Below are positions 53,630 to 62,758 of a DNA stretch of 64,000 nucleotides, piece by piece. The notes beneath the pieces were generated by a model. That model searched no databases and was not told where the DNA came from. It saw nothing but the letters and a program-made list of their open reading frames with translations. Within the stretch, counting starts at the first letter, position 1; each line of letters starts with the position of its first letter. Both the position numbers and the translations under genes were made by a program. The stretch is from Bernardetia sp. MNP-M8 (GTDB taxonomy: Bacteria > Bacteroidota > Bacteroidia > Cytophagales > Bernardetiaceae): positions 2,440,001 to 2,504,000 of the forward strand of contig NZ_CP147012.1 of the NCBI RefSeq assembly GCF_037126285.1, read 5' to 3'.

Positions 53630-55066
53630 TTGAAAACTTATATAGATTCCTTTGCTTCTGTCCAAAAAGCCATTCAAAACAAAACTCTTACTTGTGTAGA
53701 ATTGGTAGAACATTATTTGAAAGTCATCCACGAAAAAAATCCTTCTTTGAATGCTTTTTTAGAAGTTTATGATGAAGAAGCTAAAGCACAGGCAAAACTT
53801 GTCGATGAAAAAATCCAAAACGGAACAGCAGGAAAACTAGCTGGAATGATTGTCGGATTGAAAGATGTTTTGTGTCATAAAGACCATAAATTAGGCGCAT
53901 CTTCAAAAATGCTAGAAGGTTTTGAATCTCAATTTGATGGAACAGCCGTAGAACGTCTTTTGAAAGAAGATGCTATCGTTATTGGTCGCCAAAACTGTGA
54001 TGAATTTGCGATGGGTTCTTCCAATGAAAATTCTGCTTTTGGAGCTGTAAAAAATGAAATTGGTACAAACCGAGTTCCGGGGGGAAGTTCTGGAGGGTCT
54101 GCTGTGGCAGTTCAGGCAGGAATGTGTATGGTTTCATTGGGTTCTGATACAGGTGGCTCTGTGCGTCAGCCTGCTGCTTTTTGTGGAATTGTTGGTTTGA
54201 AACCAACCTATTCACGTATTTCTCGTTATGGTTTGATTGCCTTTGCATCATCTTTTGATAGCATTGGAATTTTTGCAAATAATGCTGCTGATGTTGCTAT
54301 TACGCTAGAAGTTATTGCTGGAAAAGATGATAATGACAGTACAGTTTCTCAAAGAGAAGTGCCAAAATATTCTGAATTATTAAAGCAAGATTCAGAAAGT
54401 AATACTAAGCCAAAAATTGCTTACATCAAAGAAACTTTGCATTCTGAAGGATTAAGCGAAGAAATAAAAGCTGCAACAATTTCAAAAATTGAGAAACTAA
54501 AAAATGAAGGCTATCAAGTAGAAGAAGTAGATTTTTCTCTTCTCAAATATGCTTTACCTACTTATTATATTTTGATTACGGCAGAAGCAAGTACAAACTT
54601 ATCAAGATATGATGGTGTTCGTTATGGTTTCCGTAGTCCGAATGTTACCGATTTGGAATCGATGTACAAAAAAACACGTACAGAAGGTTTTGGTAAGGAA
54701 GTCAAGCGCAGAATTATGTTAGGAACGTTTGTTCTTAGCGCAAGTTATTACGATGCTTATTTTACGAAAGCACAAAAAGTAAGACGCAAAATACAGGAAG
54801 CAATGAAAGAATTATTCTCCAACTATGATTTCATTATCTCTCCAACAACGCCTACAACAGCCTTTGAAATTGGAAAATATGAAGGCGAAACGGTAGAACT
54901 TTATTTAGCTGATTTGTTTACTGTTCCTGCTTCTGTGGTCGGAATTCCTGCGATTTCTATTCCAAACGGAACAGACAAAGAAGGTTTGCCTATCGGACTA
55001 CAAATAATGGGAGATTATTTTTCAGAAGATAAATTATTGGCTTTTGCTGATGAGATGATGAAGTAA
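53630..55066 (+). CDS. gatA: Asp-tRNA(Asn)/Glu-tRNA(Gln) amidotransferase subunit A
   Basis: A 478-residue amidase-signature enzyme that supplies ammonia for amidating misacylated tRNA. The Ser-cis-Ser-Lys triad is visible: Lys78 in GLKDVL, the cis-Ser in PGGSSGGS (153-154) and the nucleophile Ser177 in SDTGGSVRQP. Length is normal. The start is TTG (KTYIDSFASVQKAIQ follows); no ATG precedes it in frame within the coding homology. gatB and gatC are not adjacent. Confidence 0.95.
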   Translation: MKTYIDSFASVQKAIQNKTLTCVELVEHYLKVIHEKNPSLNAFLEVYDEEAKAQAKLVDEKIQNGTAGKLAGMIVGLKDVLCHKDHKLGASSKMLEGFESQFDGTAVERLLKEDAIVIGRQNCDEFAMGSSNENSAFGAVKNEIGTNRVPGGSSGGSAVAVQAGMCMVSLGSDTGGSVRQPAAFCGIVGLKPTYSRISRYGLIAFASSFDSIGIFANNAADVAITLEVIAGKDDNDSTVSQREVPKYSELLKQDSESNTKPKIAYIKETLHSEGLSEEIKAATISKIEKLKNEGYQVEEVDFSLLKYALPTYYILITAEASTNLSRYDGVRYGFRSPNVTDLESMYKKTRTEGFGKEVKRRIMLGTFVLSASYYDAYFTKAQKVRRKIQEAMKELFSNYDFIISPTTPTTAFEIGKYEGETVELYLADLFTVPASVVGIPAISIPNGTDKEGLPIGLQIMGDYFSEDKLLAFADEMMK

Positions 55067-55076
55067 ATTTATAAAT

Positions 55077-55108
55077 CCTCGTTGACGGTTCAGACCTCAA
55101 CGACGGTT
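55077..55108. repeat. CGTTGA/TCAACG inverted repeat, related to 17839
   Basis: CGTTGA (55080-55085) pairs with TCAACG (55097-55102). The words CCTCGTTGACGGTT and CCTCAACGACGGTT form a direct repeat. The same words in opposite order occur at 17839-17870. It lies 11 bases after the gatA stop codon. Confidence 0.7.
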
Positions 55109-55205
55109 TACATATAATAGAATTTTTAAAAATCGTTTAAGAATTACTTGAACGATTTTTTTGTTTATATTGTATTTGATTTATAAACTACAAATAAATA
55201 CAGAA

Positions 55206-56036
55206 ATGAATAGACGTTTTTCGGAAAGAATGGGAATTGTAAAGCCTAGATTAGATTTACAAATAAATGATATTGATGAGAGATTGAAAAACAGGCTTTG
55301 GAATATTTTCCTAAAAAAGGTAACGTATGAGAGATTTCTATATGGTACAGATGATCCTAAAACGTTATACTATCACTTTATGGAAAATTTTTGGGGAGAG
55401 TTTTTATTACTTCCTCTTGATGAAATTCCTGTCCTAGGAAATAATGACTATAAGGCTAAGATACGTGCAAATTTAAAAGAGTTTTTTTTTCAGACTAGCT
55501 GGTATGAAATTTATGAGTTACTTGAATTCTATTTACCTTATAAAATTGATGGATTTGCATCACAAATTAATGAAGCATTAGAGAAAGAAATGTCAGGTTA
55601 TAGAATAGTAAATAATCTAGTAACTCCAATTACTTCACAAGAAGAAATTAATGAAGTAGAAGAAGCTGCTCAATCTCCTTATAATTCAGTAAATGAACAT
55701 CTCAAAACGGCTATTCAACTATTTTCAGATAGAGAAAATCCAGATTACCGTAACTCCATAAAAGAAGCTATCTCTGCTGTGGAATCTTTATGTTGTATTA
55801 TTGCTGAGGATAATAAAGCCACTTTCGGAAAAGCATTAGCTAAAACAGAACGAAAATTGAATTTAGGTGTTGAATTTAAGACAGCTATTAATTCTTTATA
55901 TGGCTATACAAATAATGAAGGAGGAATTAGACACAAATTATTTGAAGGCAGTCAAGAAATTAAGTTTGAAGATGCTAAGTTTATGCTAGTTTCTTGTTCT
56001 GCATTTATCAATTATTTGATAGCCAAAAATGTATAG
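55206..56036 (+). CDS. AbiJ-like protein (AbiJ-NTD4 plus HEPN-type C-terminal domain), anti-phage candidate
   Basis: A 276-residue soluble protein starting at MNRRFSERMG; the longer frame adds a hydrophobic stretch from non-coding sequence. The opening 'RFSERMGIVKPRLDLQINDIDERLKNRLWN' is the AbiJ_NTD4 signature. The C-terminal half (about 165-276) has 'VNEHLKTAIQLFSDRENPDYRNSIKEAISAVES' and 'NEGGIRHKLFEGSQE', like the HEPN-like C-terminal domain of AbiJ-family abortive-infection proteins. It has no neighbouring defence gene; it stands alone between gatA and nuoH. It is likely a cytoplasmic toxin-like RNase acting on infection. Confidence 0.8.
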   Translation: MNRRFSERMGIVKPRLDLQINDIDERLKNRLWNIFLKKVTYERFLYGTDDPKTLYYHFMENFWGEFLLLPLDEIPVLGNNDYKAKIRANLKEFFFQTSWYEIYELLEFYLPYKIDGFASQINEALEKEMSGYRIVNNLVTPITSQEEINEVEEAAQSPYNSVNEHLKTAIQLFSDRENPDYRNSIKEAISAVESLCCIIAEDNKATFGKALAKTERKLNLGVEFKTAINSLYGYTNNEGGIRHKLFEGSQEIKFEDAKFMLVSCSAFINYLIAKNV

Positions 56037-56098
56037 TAAATGATTCTCTTGCCGTTTTCGATATCTCACCGACGACATATAGCAAGACACACAGAAAT

Positions 56099-57187
56099 TT
56101 ATGATAAGAAAACCTTCCAAAAAGCTGTCAAAACAAGCATACCTAAAGAAAAAGGAAGTAAATATTTCCAACACATTGTCATTAGTTGGTCGACACGAAG
56201 GCGAGGAAAACTCCAACGAATCCACATCTGAATAAGCATAAAAATAATAGTTTTGCTCATCAGCCAAAAGAAAGACCATAGATAAGACGAAAAATGTCCA
56301 ATTTCTCCACTTGTATAATTAGCTAACTCAAAACTCCCAATATTAGGAAAAGGACTATTCCAACCTCCAAAAAATAAAATACTTGTCAGAAGTCCTATCA
56401 AAAGCATCATTCCATATTCTGCCAACATCAAAAATGCCCAACGCATTCCTGAATATTCTGTTTGAAAACCTGCTACAAGTTCTGATTCTGCTTCTGGAAT
56501 GTCAAAAGGTGTTCGGTTGGCTTGTGCAAGTCCAGAAATAAAGAAAATCAGAAAGACAATAAAGAAAAATGGCATTGAAATGATATTCCAAGACAAAAGT
56601 CCTCCAATAGTTTGAGTTTCTATATTTAAAAATGAAATACCAAATAAATAGGTCGTTTTTTCTGCAAAAATTCCTTGTGCCTGACTAATTTCTTGTAAAT
56701 CTAAAGAACCATTCCAAACTACCACACACAAAATAGAAAGTCCTAGAGGAAGTTCATACGAAACCATTTGAGCCAACGAACGAACAGATCCATACAATGA
56801 AAATTTATTGCTAGAAGCCCAACCAGCCATCAAAATTCCTATTACATCTAAGGCTACAATACCTAGCCAAATCAAAATACCTAAAGGCATTTCAGTTTCA
56901 GAATTTGCTGTAAAGGGAACAAGCGCAAAACCTGCAAAAACAGCTATAAAAACTAGAACAGGGGCAAATTTGAATAAGAATTTATTTGTAGAAGAGGGAA
57001 TAATATCTTCTTTAAAAAGTAGTTTGACTACATCAGCAAACGTTTGTAAAAGACCGTATTTTCCTGTTTCAGTAGGACCAATACGGTCTTGTATGAAAGC
57101 AGAAACTTTACGCTCAACATATACACCCACCAGTGTATTAAATAAAATTAGAGAAAGTGTAAGAAATATTAGGAAAGTAATAGTCAT
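56099..57187 (-). CDS. nuoH: NADH-quinone oxidoreductase subunit H
   Basis: A 362-residue inner-membrane subunit of complex I with about eight helices. Hallmarks: 'VYVERKVSAFIQDRIGPTETGKYGLLQTFADVVKLLFKED' type N-terminal block; 'AQMVSYELPLG'; and 'TPFDIPEAESELVAGFQTEYSG', which forms part of the quinone site. It also has the C-terminal 'WIRWSFPRLRVDQLM' block. It is complete. No other nuo gene flanks it, so it has been separated from the complex I cluster. Confidence 0.95.
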   Translation of the reverse strand: MTITFLIFLTLSLILFNTLVGVYVERKVSAFIQDRIGPTETGKYGLLQTFADVVKLLFKEDIIPSSTNKFLFKFAPVLVFIAVFAGFALVPFTANSETEMPLGILIWLGIVALDVIGILMAGWASSNKFSLYGSVRSLAQMVSYELPLGLSILCVVVWNGSLDLQEISQAQGIFAEKTTYLFGISFLNIETQTIGGLLSWNIISMPFFFIVFLIFFISGLAQANRTPFDIPEAESELVAGFQTEYSGMRWAFLMLAEYGMMLLIGLLTSILFFGGWNSPFPNIGSFELANYTSGEIGHFSSYLWSFFWLMSKTIIFMLIQMWIRWSFPRLRVDQLMTMCWKYLLPFSLGMLVLTAFWKVFLS

Positions 57188-57418
57188 ACTATTATATTTG
57201 ATAGTAATATAAAGAAAGTAAATTGATTTATCTATATTTAAGGAAAGATGTATATATTCAAAACTTTATTTCAAAAATGCTGTGTTTATCAGAATTTTAT
57301 TCTTAGTAGTAGGTTTTTAAAGAAATGTTAATATATTAGTGATTCATTTATAAAATTATCAATTCTTATTTTACAGTAACTACAAAATTACACACAAACC
57401 TCCAAAAACTTTTATTTT

Positions 57419-58525
57419 ATGAACAAAAGATACCGTTTATTTGCGATTGCCTTTTTATTTTGCTTTTGTCTTTTTGGTAATCTCTTCCTAGCCAAAGCAC
57501 AAGTAGATACAGGTGATGTCATTGCACCTGATGAAGAAGAAGAATTTAGTATGGATGGCTTTGAAGAAGCTGATGATACAGTCATTAAAAAATATTGTAA
57601 TAATAAAATCAATAACTTAAATCCTACTACACTTATCGGTTTGAGCTATGATTTTATGTTTGGCTCAGAACTAGAATCTATAAACCCAGATGATAGTGAT
57701 AGCACTTTTAGTTACACATCTCCTATCAGTCTAAATCATGGTATTCGTTTGGATGCTAATATTCCTTTAGTATCTAAGAGTAATATTATTTTCAATGCTA
57801 CTTTTTCATATTGGGAAAGTCGTTATAATTTTGATCAAGTAGATACTAGAGATGCTTTAGCTCTTTCATTAAATAACAATCCACTTCGTACAGCTACGTT
57901 AGGAATTTTAGCTTTCAAACCTCTTGATGAAAAACATTTTCTTATATTTCAAGCTGCTACTTCACTCAATGGAAATTATAGTATTGGAACGTATGATGCT
58001 GGAGAAGTAGAGCCAGATTTTGGAAAGATGAAATATACTGCTTCTCTACTTTATGGTTGGAAGAAAAGTGATAATCAAAACTTAGCTATTGGTGTTACTC
58101 GTACATATCGTGGTGGTAAACTTTTACATGTGCCTATCTTCATGTGGAATAAAACGTTTAATAATAAATGGGGAATGGAATTATTATTACCTGCTCGTGG
58201 CTCTCTACGTTATAATTTTTCTGCAAAATCGTCACTTAATTTTGGTTATGAGTTAGAGGGACAAAGCTATCTCTTACAAAATTCGCCTAACAATGATATA
58301 TTTGCTACCAATAATTATGAACTAAGTAAATCTGAAATTCGTGGGCGTATCGAACTCAATAAAGCACTTTCTAGTTTTATTCGTCTGAATCTTCAAGCTG
58401 GTGTAGCTCCTGCATATCGTTTTGATTTGGCAAATGGAGCAAGTAATGATGCAAATGAAGTATCAATAGGAAGTCTTGGTTTACCTATGTATTTCCGTAT
58501 TGGTCTTAACTTTGTAAGTCCTTAA
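57419..58525 (+). CDS. Outer-membrane beta-barrel protein (DUF6268-like)
   Basis: A 368-residue protein with a signal peptide (residues 1-26, AKAQ) and an acidic mature start. The rest is a series of long strands with aromatic belts (GLSYDFMFGSEL, NATFSYWESRYNF, IAIGVTRTYRGG-type). It ends 'GLPMYFRIGLNFVSP'. The spacing of strands fits the DUF6268 outer-membrane barrel family; this identification is from memory. Its substrate is unknown. It is 191 bp before the DUF2147 gene on the same strand. Confidence 0.75.
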   Translation: MNKRYRLFAIAFLFCFCLFGNLFLAKAQVDTGDVIAPDEEEEFSMDGFEEADDTVIKKYCNNKINNLNPTTLIGLSYDFMFGSELESINPDDSDSTFSYTSPISLNHGIRLDANIPLVSKSNIIFNATFSYWESRYNFDQVDTRDALALSLNNNPLRTATLGILAFKPLDEKHFLIFQAATSLNGNYSIGTYDAGEVEPDFGKMKYTASLLYGWKKSDNQNLAIGVTRTYRGGKLLHVPIFMWNKTFNNKWGMELLLPARGSLRYNFSAKSSLNFGYELEGQSYLLQNSPNNDIFATNNYELSKSEIRGRIELNKALSSFIRLNLQAGVAPAYRFDLANGASNDANEVSIGSLGLPMYFRIGLNFVSP

Positions 58526-58716
58526 TTACTAAGTAATTAAAATTAAAAGAAACTATTGAAAAATAACATTTTATCCAAAAGGCATAGTTTTTGAATTTTC
58601 ACTATATAAATAGTAAAACTATTGCTTTAACATAGCAAAACAATTTATTGTAGATACAAGGTTAATTGTAATTTTATTAAAACCTATTCAGACAACACTT
58701 TAATTTAAACTTCATT

Positions 58717-59238
58717 ATGAAAACACTTCATATCTTATTTGTAGCTCTTTTTGCTTCTTTATTTGTTTTGACAAGCTGGACAGCAGCCGAATTTTACTCT
58801 CCTACACAAGATAGCCCAGGAGATATTTTGATAGGTGATTGGCAGCCAAGCGATAAACGTTCTGTTATTCGTATTTCTAAAGGAGAAGCTAGTAAAGGAC
58901 AAGACGTAAATAAATACTATGGTCGTATTGTATGGCTAAAAGAAAAAGATAATCCAGACGGAACACCTCGTTTAGACATCAATAATCCAGATGAATCAAA
59001 GCATTCTGATAAAATATTAGGAATGACAAACATGAGAGATTTGGAATTTGTAGGTGATAAAGATGATTTAGTTTGGGAAAATGGAAATATCTATGATCCT
59101 AAAAATGGTTCTGATTACAGCTTTGAAATGACAATGAGTAAGAAAAATACAAATCTTGTCGATGGACGTGGTTATATTGGTGTTTCTATGTTTGGTCGTA
59201 CTGATACATGGAAACGCTTGGTTAAAAAAGGAAAATAA
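58717..59238 (+). CDS. DUF2147 family periplasmic protein
   Basis: A 173-residue exported protein (N-terminal signal to about residue 24). The mature domain 'ILIGDWQPSDKRSVIRISKG...KYYGRIVWLKEKDNPDGTPRLD' is the DUF2147 beta-barrel-like domain, with 'VDGRGYIGVSMFGRTDTWKRL' at the end. The role is unknown; relatives are often near lipid or stress genes. A terminator follows directly. Confidence 0.9.
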   Translation: MKTLHILFVALFASLFVLTSWTAAEFYSPTQDSPGDILIGDWQPSDKRSVIRISKGEASKGQDVNKYYGRIVWLKEKDNPDGTPRLDINNPDESKHSDKILGMTNMRDLEFVGDKDDLVWENGNIYDPKNGSDYSFEMTMSKKNTNLVDGRGYIGVSMFGRTDTWKRLVKKGK

Positions 59239-59257
59239 CCTTTTTCTTTTCTAAGAC

Positions 59258-59296
59258 AAAATACTCTTTCTATATCACTTAGAAAGAGTATTTTTT
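59258..59296 (+). terminator. Rho-independent terminator
   Basis: AAAATACTCTTTCT pairs with AGAAAGAGTATTTT and ends in a T-run, 20 bases after the DUF2147 stop. Confidence 0.9.
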
Positions 59297-59573
59297 TTGA
59301 TTATATTAAAATAAAAATTATTTTCCCTTAAACTTATTGTTGAAGCATTTTGCTTGGAGATGCCTTTTTGCCAGCATATGCTGATAGATAGATATAATAT
59401 ACAATCTTATGCCAGTATAAGGAAAATTCAATATCTGTATTGGTAGTATCTAAACTATAATCGGGACATTTATTGTGAATAAGAGTATTGAATTTGTAGT
59501 GAAATTCTTATCTCAAAATATATTTATACATTTTCAGGCAAGATAGCATAACAGTACAATATATTTTATATAA
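59297..59573. other. Gene-free stretch between the DUF2147 gene and the ExbD operon end
   Basis: About 280 bases between two terminators of convergent units. A 12-bp palindrome CAGCATATGCTG is present; no coding frame or RNA is evident. Confidence 0.6.
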
Positions 59574-59609
59574 AAAAAGCCATTCTCAATAAATTGAAAA
59601 TGGCTTTTT
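59574..59609 (-). terminator. Terminator of the ExbB/ExbD operon
   Basis: AAAAAGCCATT pairs with AATGGCTTTTT, with inner TCAAT/ATTGA pairing. Read leftward it ends in a T-run, about 24 bases after the last gene. Confidence 0.85.
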
Positions 59610-59632
59610 CTTTTGTATAAATTTCTCTGATA

Positions 59633-60088
59633 TTATTCTTCTCCTTTAGAGGCTGCATAATAGATTTTGAGAGCTTCTGTTTCACGAAGTTCTTCACGAA
59701 TATCTATTACAACTCCCATATCCAAACCAACATCGCCTTTTATAGCTACACGAAAACGATTTTTATCTACTTCGGGTACGTTTGCCATAGATTCCACTGC
59801 AAACTGTTGAATTTGATCTAAATTGATGAATACATCATTTACTTGAATACGAGGTGCTGTACCAAATTGATCTGCTTCTTTTGGTTTACCAATATAAATA
59901 TTAGCTACCAAATTGGCTTTTTCCATTTTCTGCACTTGGTTTGCTTGTGGCAAAAGTACGTTTACTTTAAGCGTATTTTCTCTCATTACAGTCGAAACCA
60001 TAAAGAAGAAAAGTAACATAAAGATAATGTCTGGCAGAGCAGAAGTAGGTATCTCTGGATTCGGTTTTGGTTTCTTTTTAAAAGGCAT
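59633..60088 (-). CDS. ExbD/TolR-family protein (second copy)
   Basis: A 151-residue protein with a basic N terminus, one membrane helix (about 16-36) and a periplasmic domain. The essential helix aspartate is Asp20 in TSALPDIIFMLLFFFMVS. It is part of the proton-channel stator that energises TonB-dependent transport. It is 58 bp after the first ExbD gene. Confidence 0.92.
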   Translation of the reverse strand: MPFKKKPKPNPEIPTSALPDIIFMLLFFFMVSTVMRENTLKVNVLLPQANQVQKMEKANLVANIYIGKPKEADQFGTAPRIQVNDVFINLDQIQQFAVESMANVPEVDKNRFRVAIKGDVGLDMGVVIDIREELRETEALKIYYAASKGEE

Positions 60089-60146
60089 GCTATTTCTAGT
60101 TTAGAAATGGTATTTCTGTGTATTCTTTGGTTATTTATTAAGCTAG

Positions 60147-60728
60147 TTATTGTGCTCCTCCACTACCTGTTGGCTCTGCATCAGATACATTGAGAGGATA
60201 CTTGTCTTTAGCTAATTTATAACGGTCTTTATTTACTTGTGTATCCTGTCTTGAAATTTCTAAGAAATCATCAACAGTAATTTTTTCACCTAATTCTTTG
60301 GTCAAATATTCTGCTCTAAGTTCATTATAGCCTTGTAAAATTTCATCTAAAACAGTTAAGTAAGTTGTATAATCTGTACCTCTGTCTGTTTTGATTGAGA
60401 TAATGGCATCTTTTGGACTTACAGAAAGTTCAGGATCAACACCATAATTATTTACATGTGCTTTTATTTCCTTTTTTATCTGACTCATTTTGCCTTCTTC
60501 TCCTTCAATAAGCAATTCATTGCTAGAGTTAATAATAACTTTATATACATTTCGCTTATTGAGTTCAACTGGAGGAACTTCTCCTTCAGGCTTAGGTGCT
60601 AAATCTCTATAAACTCCTTTTTCGGAAGCAATACGTGTAGTTACTAAGAAAAAGATAAGTAATAGAAAGGCTATATCTGCCATCGAACTGGCATTTACGC
60701 CTACATCGTCACGTTTTTTCTTTCCCAT
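60147..60728 (-). CDS. ExbD/TolR-family protein (first copy)
   Basis: A 193-residue protein, longer than usual because of a C-terminal extension (about 150-193, ending Gly-Ser-rich). The helix aspartate is Asp18 in ASSMADIAFLLLIFFLV. The periplasmic domain has 'TDRGTDYTTYLTVLDEIL'. The two ExbD proteins differ strongly, suggesting distinct roles in one complex. It is 12 bp after the four-helix protein gene. Confidence 0.92.
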   Translation of the reverse strand: MGKKKRDDVGVNASSMADIAFLLLIFFLVTTRIASEKGVYRDLAPKPEGEVPPVELNKRNVYKVIINSSNELLIEGEEGKMSQIKKEIKAHVNNYGVDPELSVSPKDAIISIKTDRGTDYTTYLTVLDEILQGYNELRAEYLTKELGEKITVDDFLEISRQDTQVNKDRYKLAKDKYPLNVSDAEPTGSGGAQ

Positions 60729-60740
60729 AATAAAATTTTC

Positions 60741-61268
60741 TTATTTAAATGAACGGCTTACTTCTCCAAAAATAGCTCCTATAAAAGCGACTGCAATCAT
60801 AACATAGGTCATAATGAGTACGCCTCCAATATATTTTGCACCTTCTGCACTCATTTCTTCATCTGTTGTTTTTACGGCTGTTGCATCAGCAAAAGCATAA
60901 CAAATAAAGAATACAACGACTAAAACTCCTAATGAAATAGCAATTTTAACAAGTGCTTTTGGGTCTTGAGTAACTGTATAAACTAAAGGAAGTACAATAG
61001 CTGCAATCATTGCAAAACCAACAAGTACATAAGAGAGAGGAATAAACCAATCTGCAACTGCATTACCTGTAATTTGTTCTTCTACCTTTGTAGGTAGTTG
61101 TACTTTGTCCATAAGGTCATCAGTAATGTCTGTATAACCTTTTTCTTCTACAGCTTGCTTCTTTGCTAATTCTTTTTGTGCAGGATAGCCCGAACAGCCA
61201 TATACACCAAAAGCAACAAATAAAACGACAACGATACCGTAGATGATTAAAGAAAGATATTTTTGCAT
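60741..61268 (-). CDS. Membrane protein of the ExbB/ExbD cluster
   Basis: A 175-residue inner-membrane protein with about four helices (about 5-24, 75-96, 108-126, 150-168). It has no recognised family motif. It is 12 bp upstream of ExbD and downstream of ExbB, so it is presumably part of the energising complex, or stabilises it. Members of this type recur in Bacteroidota clusters of the same order, from memory. Confidence 0.75.
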   Translation of the reverse strand: MQKYLSLIIYGIVVVLFVAFGVYGCSGYPAQKELAKKQAVEEKGYTDITDDLMDKVQLPTKVEEQITGNAVADWFIPLSYVLVGFAMIAAIVLPLVYTVTQDPKALVKIAISLGVLVVVFFICYAFADATAVKTTDEEMSAEGAKYIGGVLIMTYVMIAVAFIGAIFGEVSRSFK

Positions 61269-61451
61269 AATTCTTTTTATCTAATTTTTATCTGAGTATT
61301 CTAGTAAATTGTTAATAAATTGATTTCTAAGTGATTTGATAGTTTTAAAAACTATTTATACAAAACCTTAAAATAGAATAGGTGTATTAGTTGTACAGAA
61401 TATATACTAATAGTAACACACCTATTTTTACTTTAATTCTTTCTTAACTAA

Positions 61452-62297
61452 TTACTTAGAAAGGTCATGTTTGATAAGCAAATCTACAAGAGAAATAGAA
61501 GCATCTTCCATATCTGTAACAATTGAGTCAATTTTAGAAACACAATAATTATAAAAGATTTGAAGAATTACGGCTACAATAAGACCACCTACTGTTGTAA
61601 GAAGTGCTACCTTGATACCACCTGCTACTAGTGAAGGTTGAATATCACCTGCTGCTTGGATAGCATCAAATGCACCAATCATACCGATTACTGTACCCAT
61701 AAACCCAAGCATTGGAGCAAGAGCAATAAAGAGTGAAATCCAGATAAGTCCTTTTTCTAACTTGCTCATTTCTACTGAACCAGAAGACATAACTGTTTTT
61801 TCTACGATTTCAATACCACGATTAGCACTCATAAGACCTTGTGCAAAAATGTCAGCAATAGGACCACGAGTAGCAGCACAAACTTCTTGCGCTCTAGAAA
61901 CACCACCTTCACGGAGAGCATCTTCTACTTTAGCCAATAATTTGTCTTTATTTGTACTAGCAAGGTTAAGAACAATAATACGTTCAATAGCAACTGCAAG
62001 ACCAATAATTAAACAGATAAGTACCAATGACATAAATTGCCATCCACCTTCAATAAACTTTTCTTTGATAGCTTCGTGAGTTGTTTGTTCTGGAACAAGG
62101 GCAGCAGCAGCAGCGTCAGCATCTGCTTTTACTTTTGCAGCAGCAGCTTCTTCTTCCATTTTTTGCACATTGGCAATAGAATCATTTACTCTATCTATAG
62201 AGTCTTGATTTACCATCATTTCGCTGTCATCTTGAGCGTGCGTTGTACCAATAGCGAAAAAGCAGATTAGGGCAAGCAGAGAAAATAATTTTTTCAT
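61452..62297 (-). CDS. MotA/TolQ/ExbB proton-channel protein
   Basis: A 281-residue protein with a signal-like N terminus (HAQ cleavage near 22), an Ala/Glu/Lys-rich coiled region (about 40-66), then three helices. The 'AVAIERIIVLN', 'GLIWISLFIALAPMLGFMGTVIGMIGAF' and 'ALLTTVGGLIVAVILQIFYN' blocks are the conserved channel-lining helices. The extra N-terminal region is typical of Bacteroidota ExbB. It heads the operon, 183 bp before the four-helix protein gene. Confidence 0.93.
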   Translation of the reverse strand: MKKLFSLLALICFFAIGTTHAQDDSEMMVNQDSIDRVNDSIANVQKMEEEAAAAKVKADADAAAAALVPEQTTHEAIKEKFIEGGWQFMSLVLICLIIGLAVAIERIIVLNLASTNKDKLLAKVEDALREGGVSRAQEVCAATRGPIADIFAQGLMSANRGIEIVEKTVMSSGSVEMSKLEKGLIWISLFIALAPMLGFMGTVIGMIGAFDAIQAAGDIQPSLVAGGIKVALLTTVGGLIVAVILQIFYNYCVSKIDSIVTDMEDASISLVDLLIKHDLSK

Positions 62298-62758
62298 ATT
62301 AGTCTGAGTGATTTACGGAGTAAATAATCTTATAGGTTAAGATATTAGGTTTAGCAGTTTGGGCTAAGGGTGTAAAATTAAAATTGACAATAAATTAAAC
62401 TAAAATTAAATAGACTTTATTATTCATTTAGAATAGTGAGTGATTCAATTTTAACTTATTAATAAAACAATATTTGACAAAGTAATAAAATTTCAATCAA
62501 AAAAAATAATGTTTTCAGTGTCAACAAAGATTTTTGCTGAAAAATTATTTTAGAATTAACACAAACCATAAAATTCTATTACTACAAATGTTTCAGTGTT
62601 TTGTAATTTCACAAAATACAATTGAAACTAGCAATAGTAGATTAAGAATACATTTTATGTCCTAAAAGTAACATTTTAGTTTGAGATAATCAAAAAAAAA
62701 TAATTCAAGTATAAATTAGTGTTCCTAATACGTCTATTTTATAGATTTTTTGTTTTTG
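62298..62758. other. A/T-rich region upstream of the ExbB operon
   Basis: About 460 bases between the ExbB start and tRNA-Ser. It should hold the ExbB promoter. I found no exact Bacteroidota promoter pair, no hairpin of note and no reading frame. Confidence 0.6.

Noticed and set aside
53630-53632. A different start for gatA further upstream.
   Set aside because: No in-frame ATG or GTG precedes it without running into the inverted-repeat arm; homology begins at the TTG codon.
55986-56279. Minus-strand frame of 97 residues overlapping the AbiJ-like and nuoH ends.
   Set aside because: It overlaps two well supported genes and has no recognisable content.
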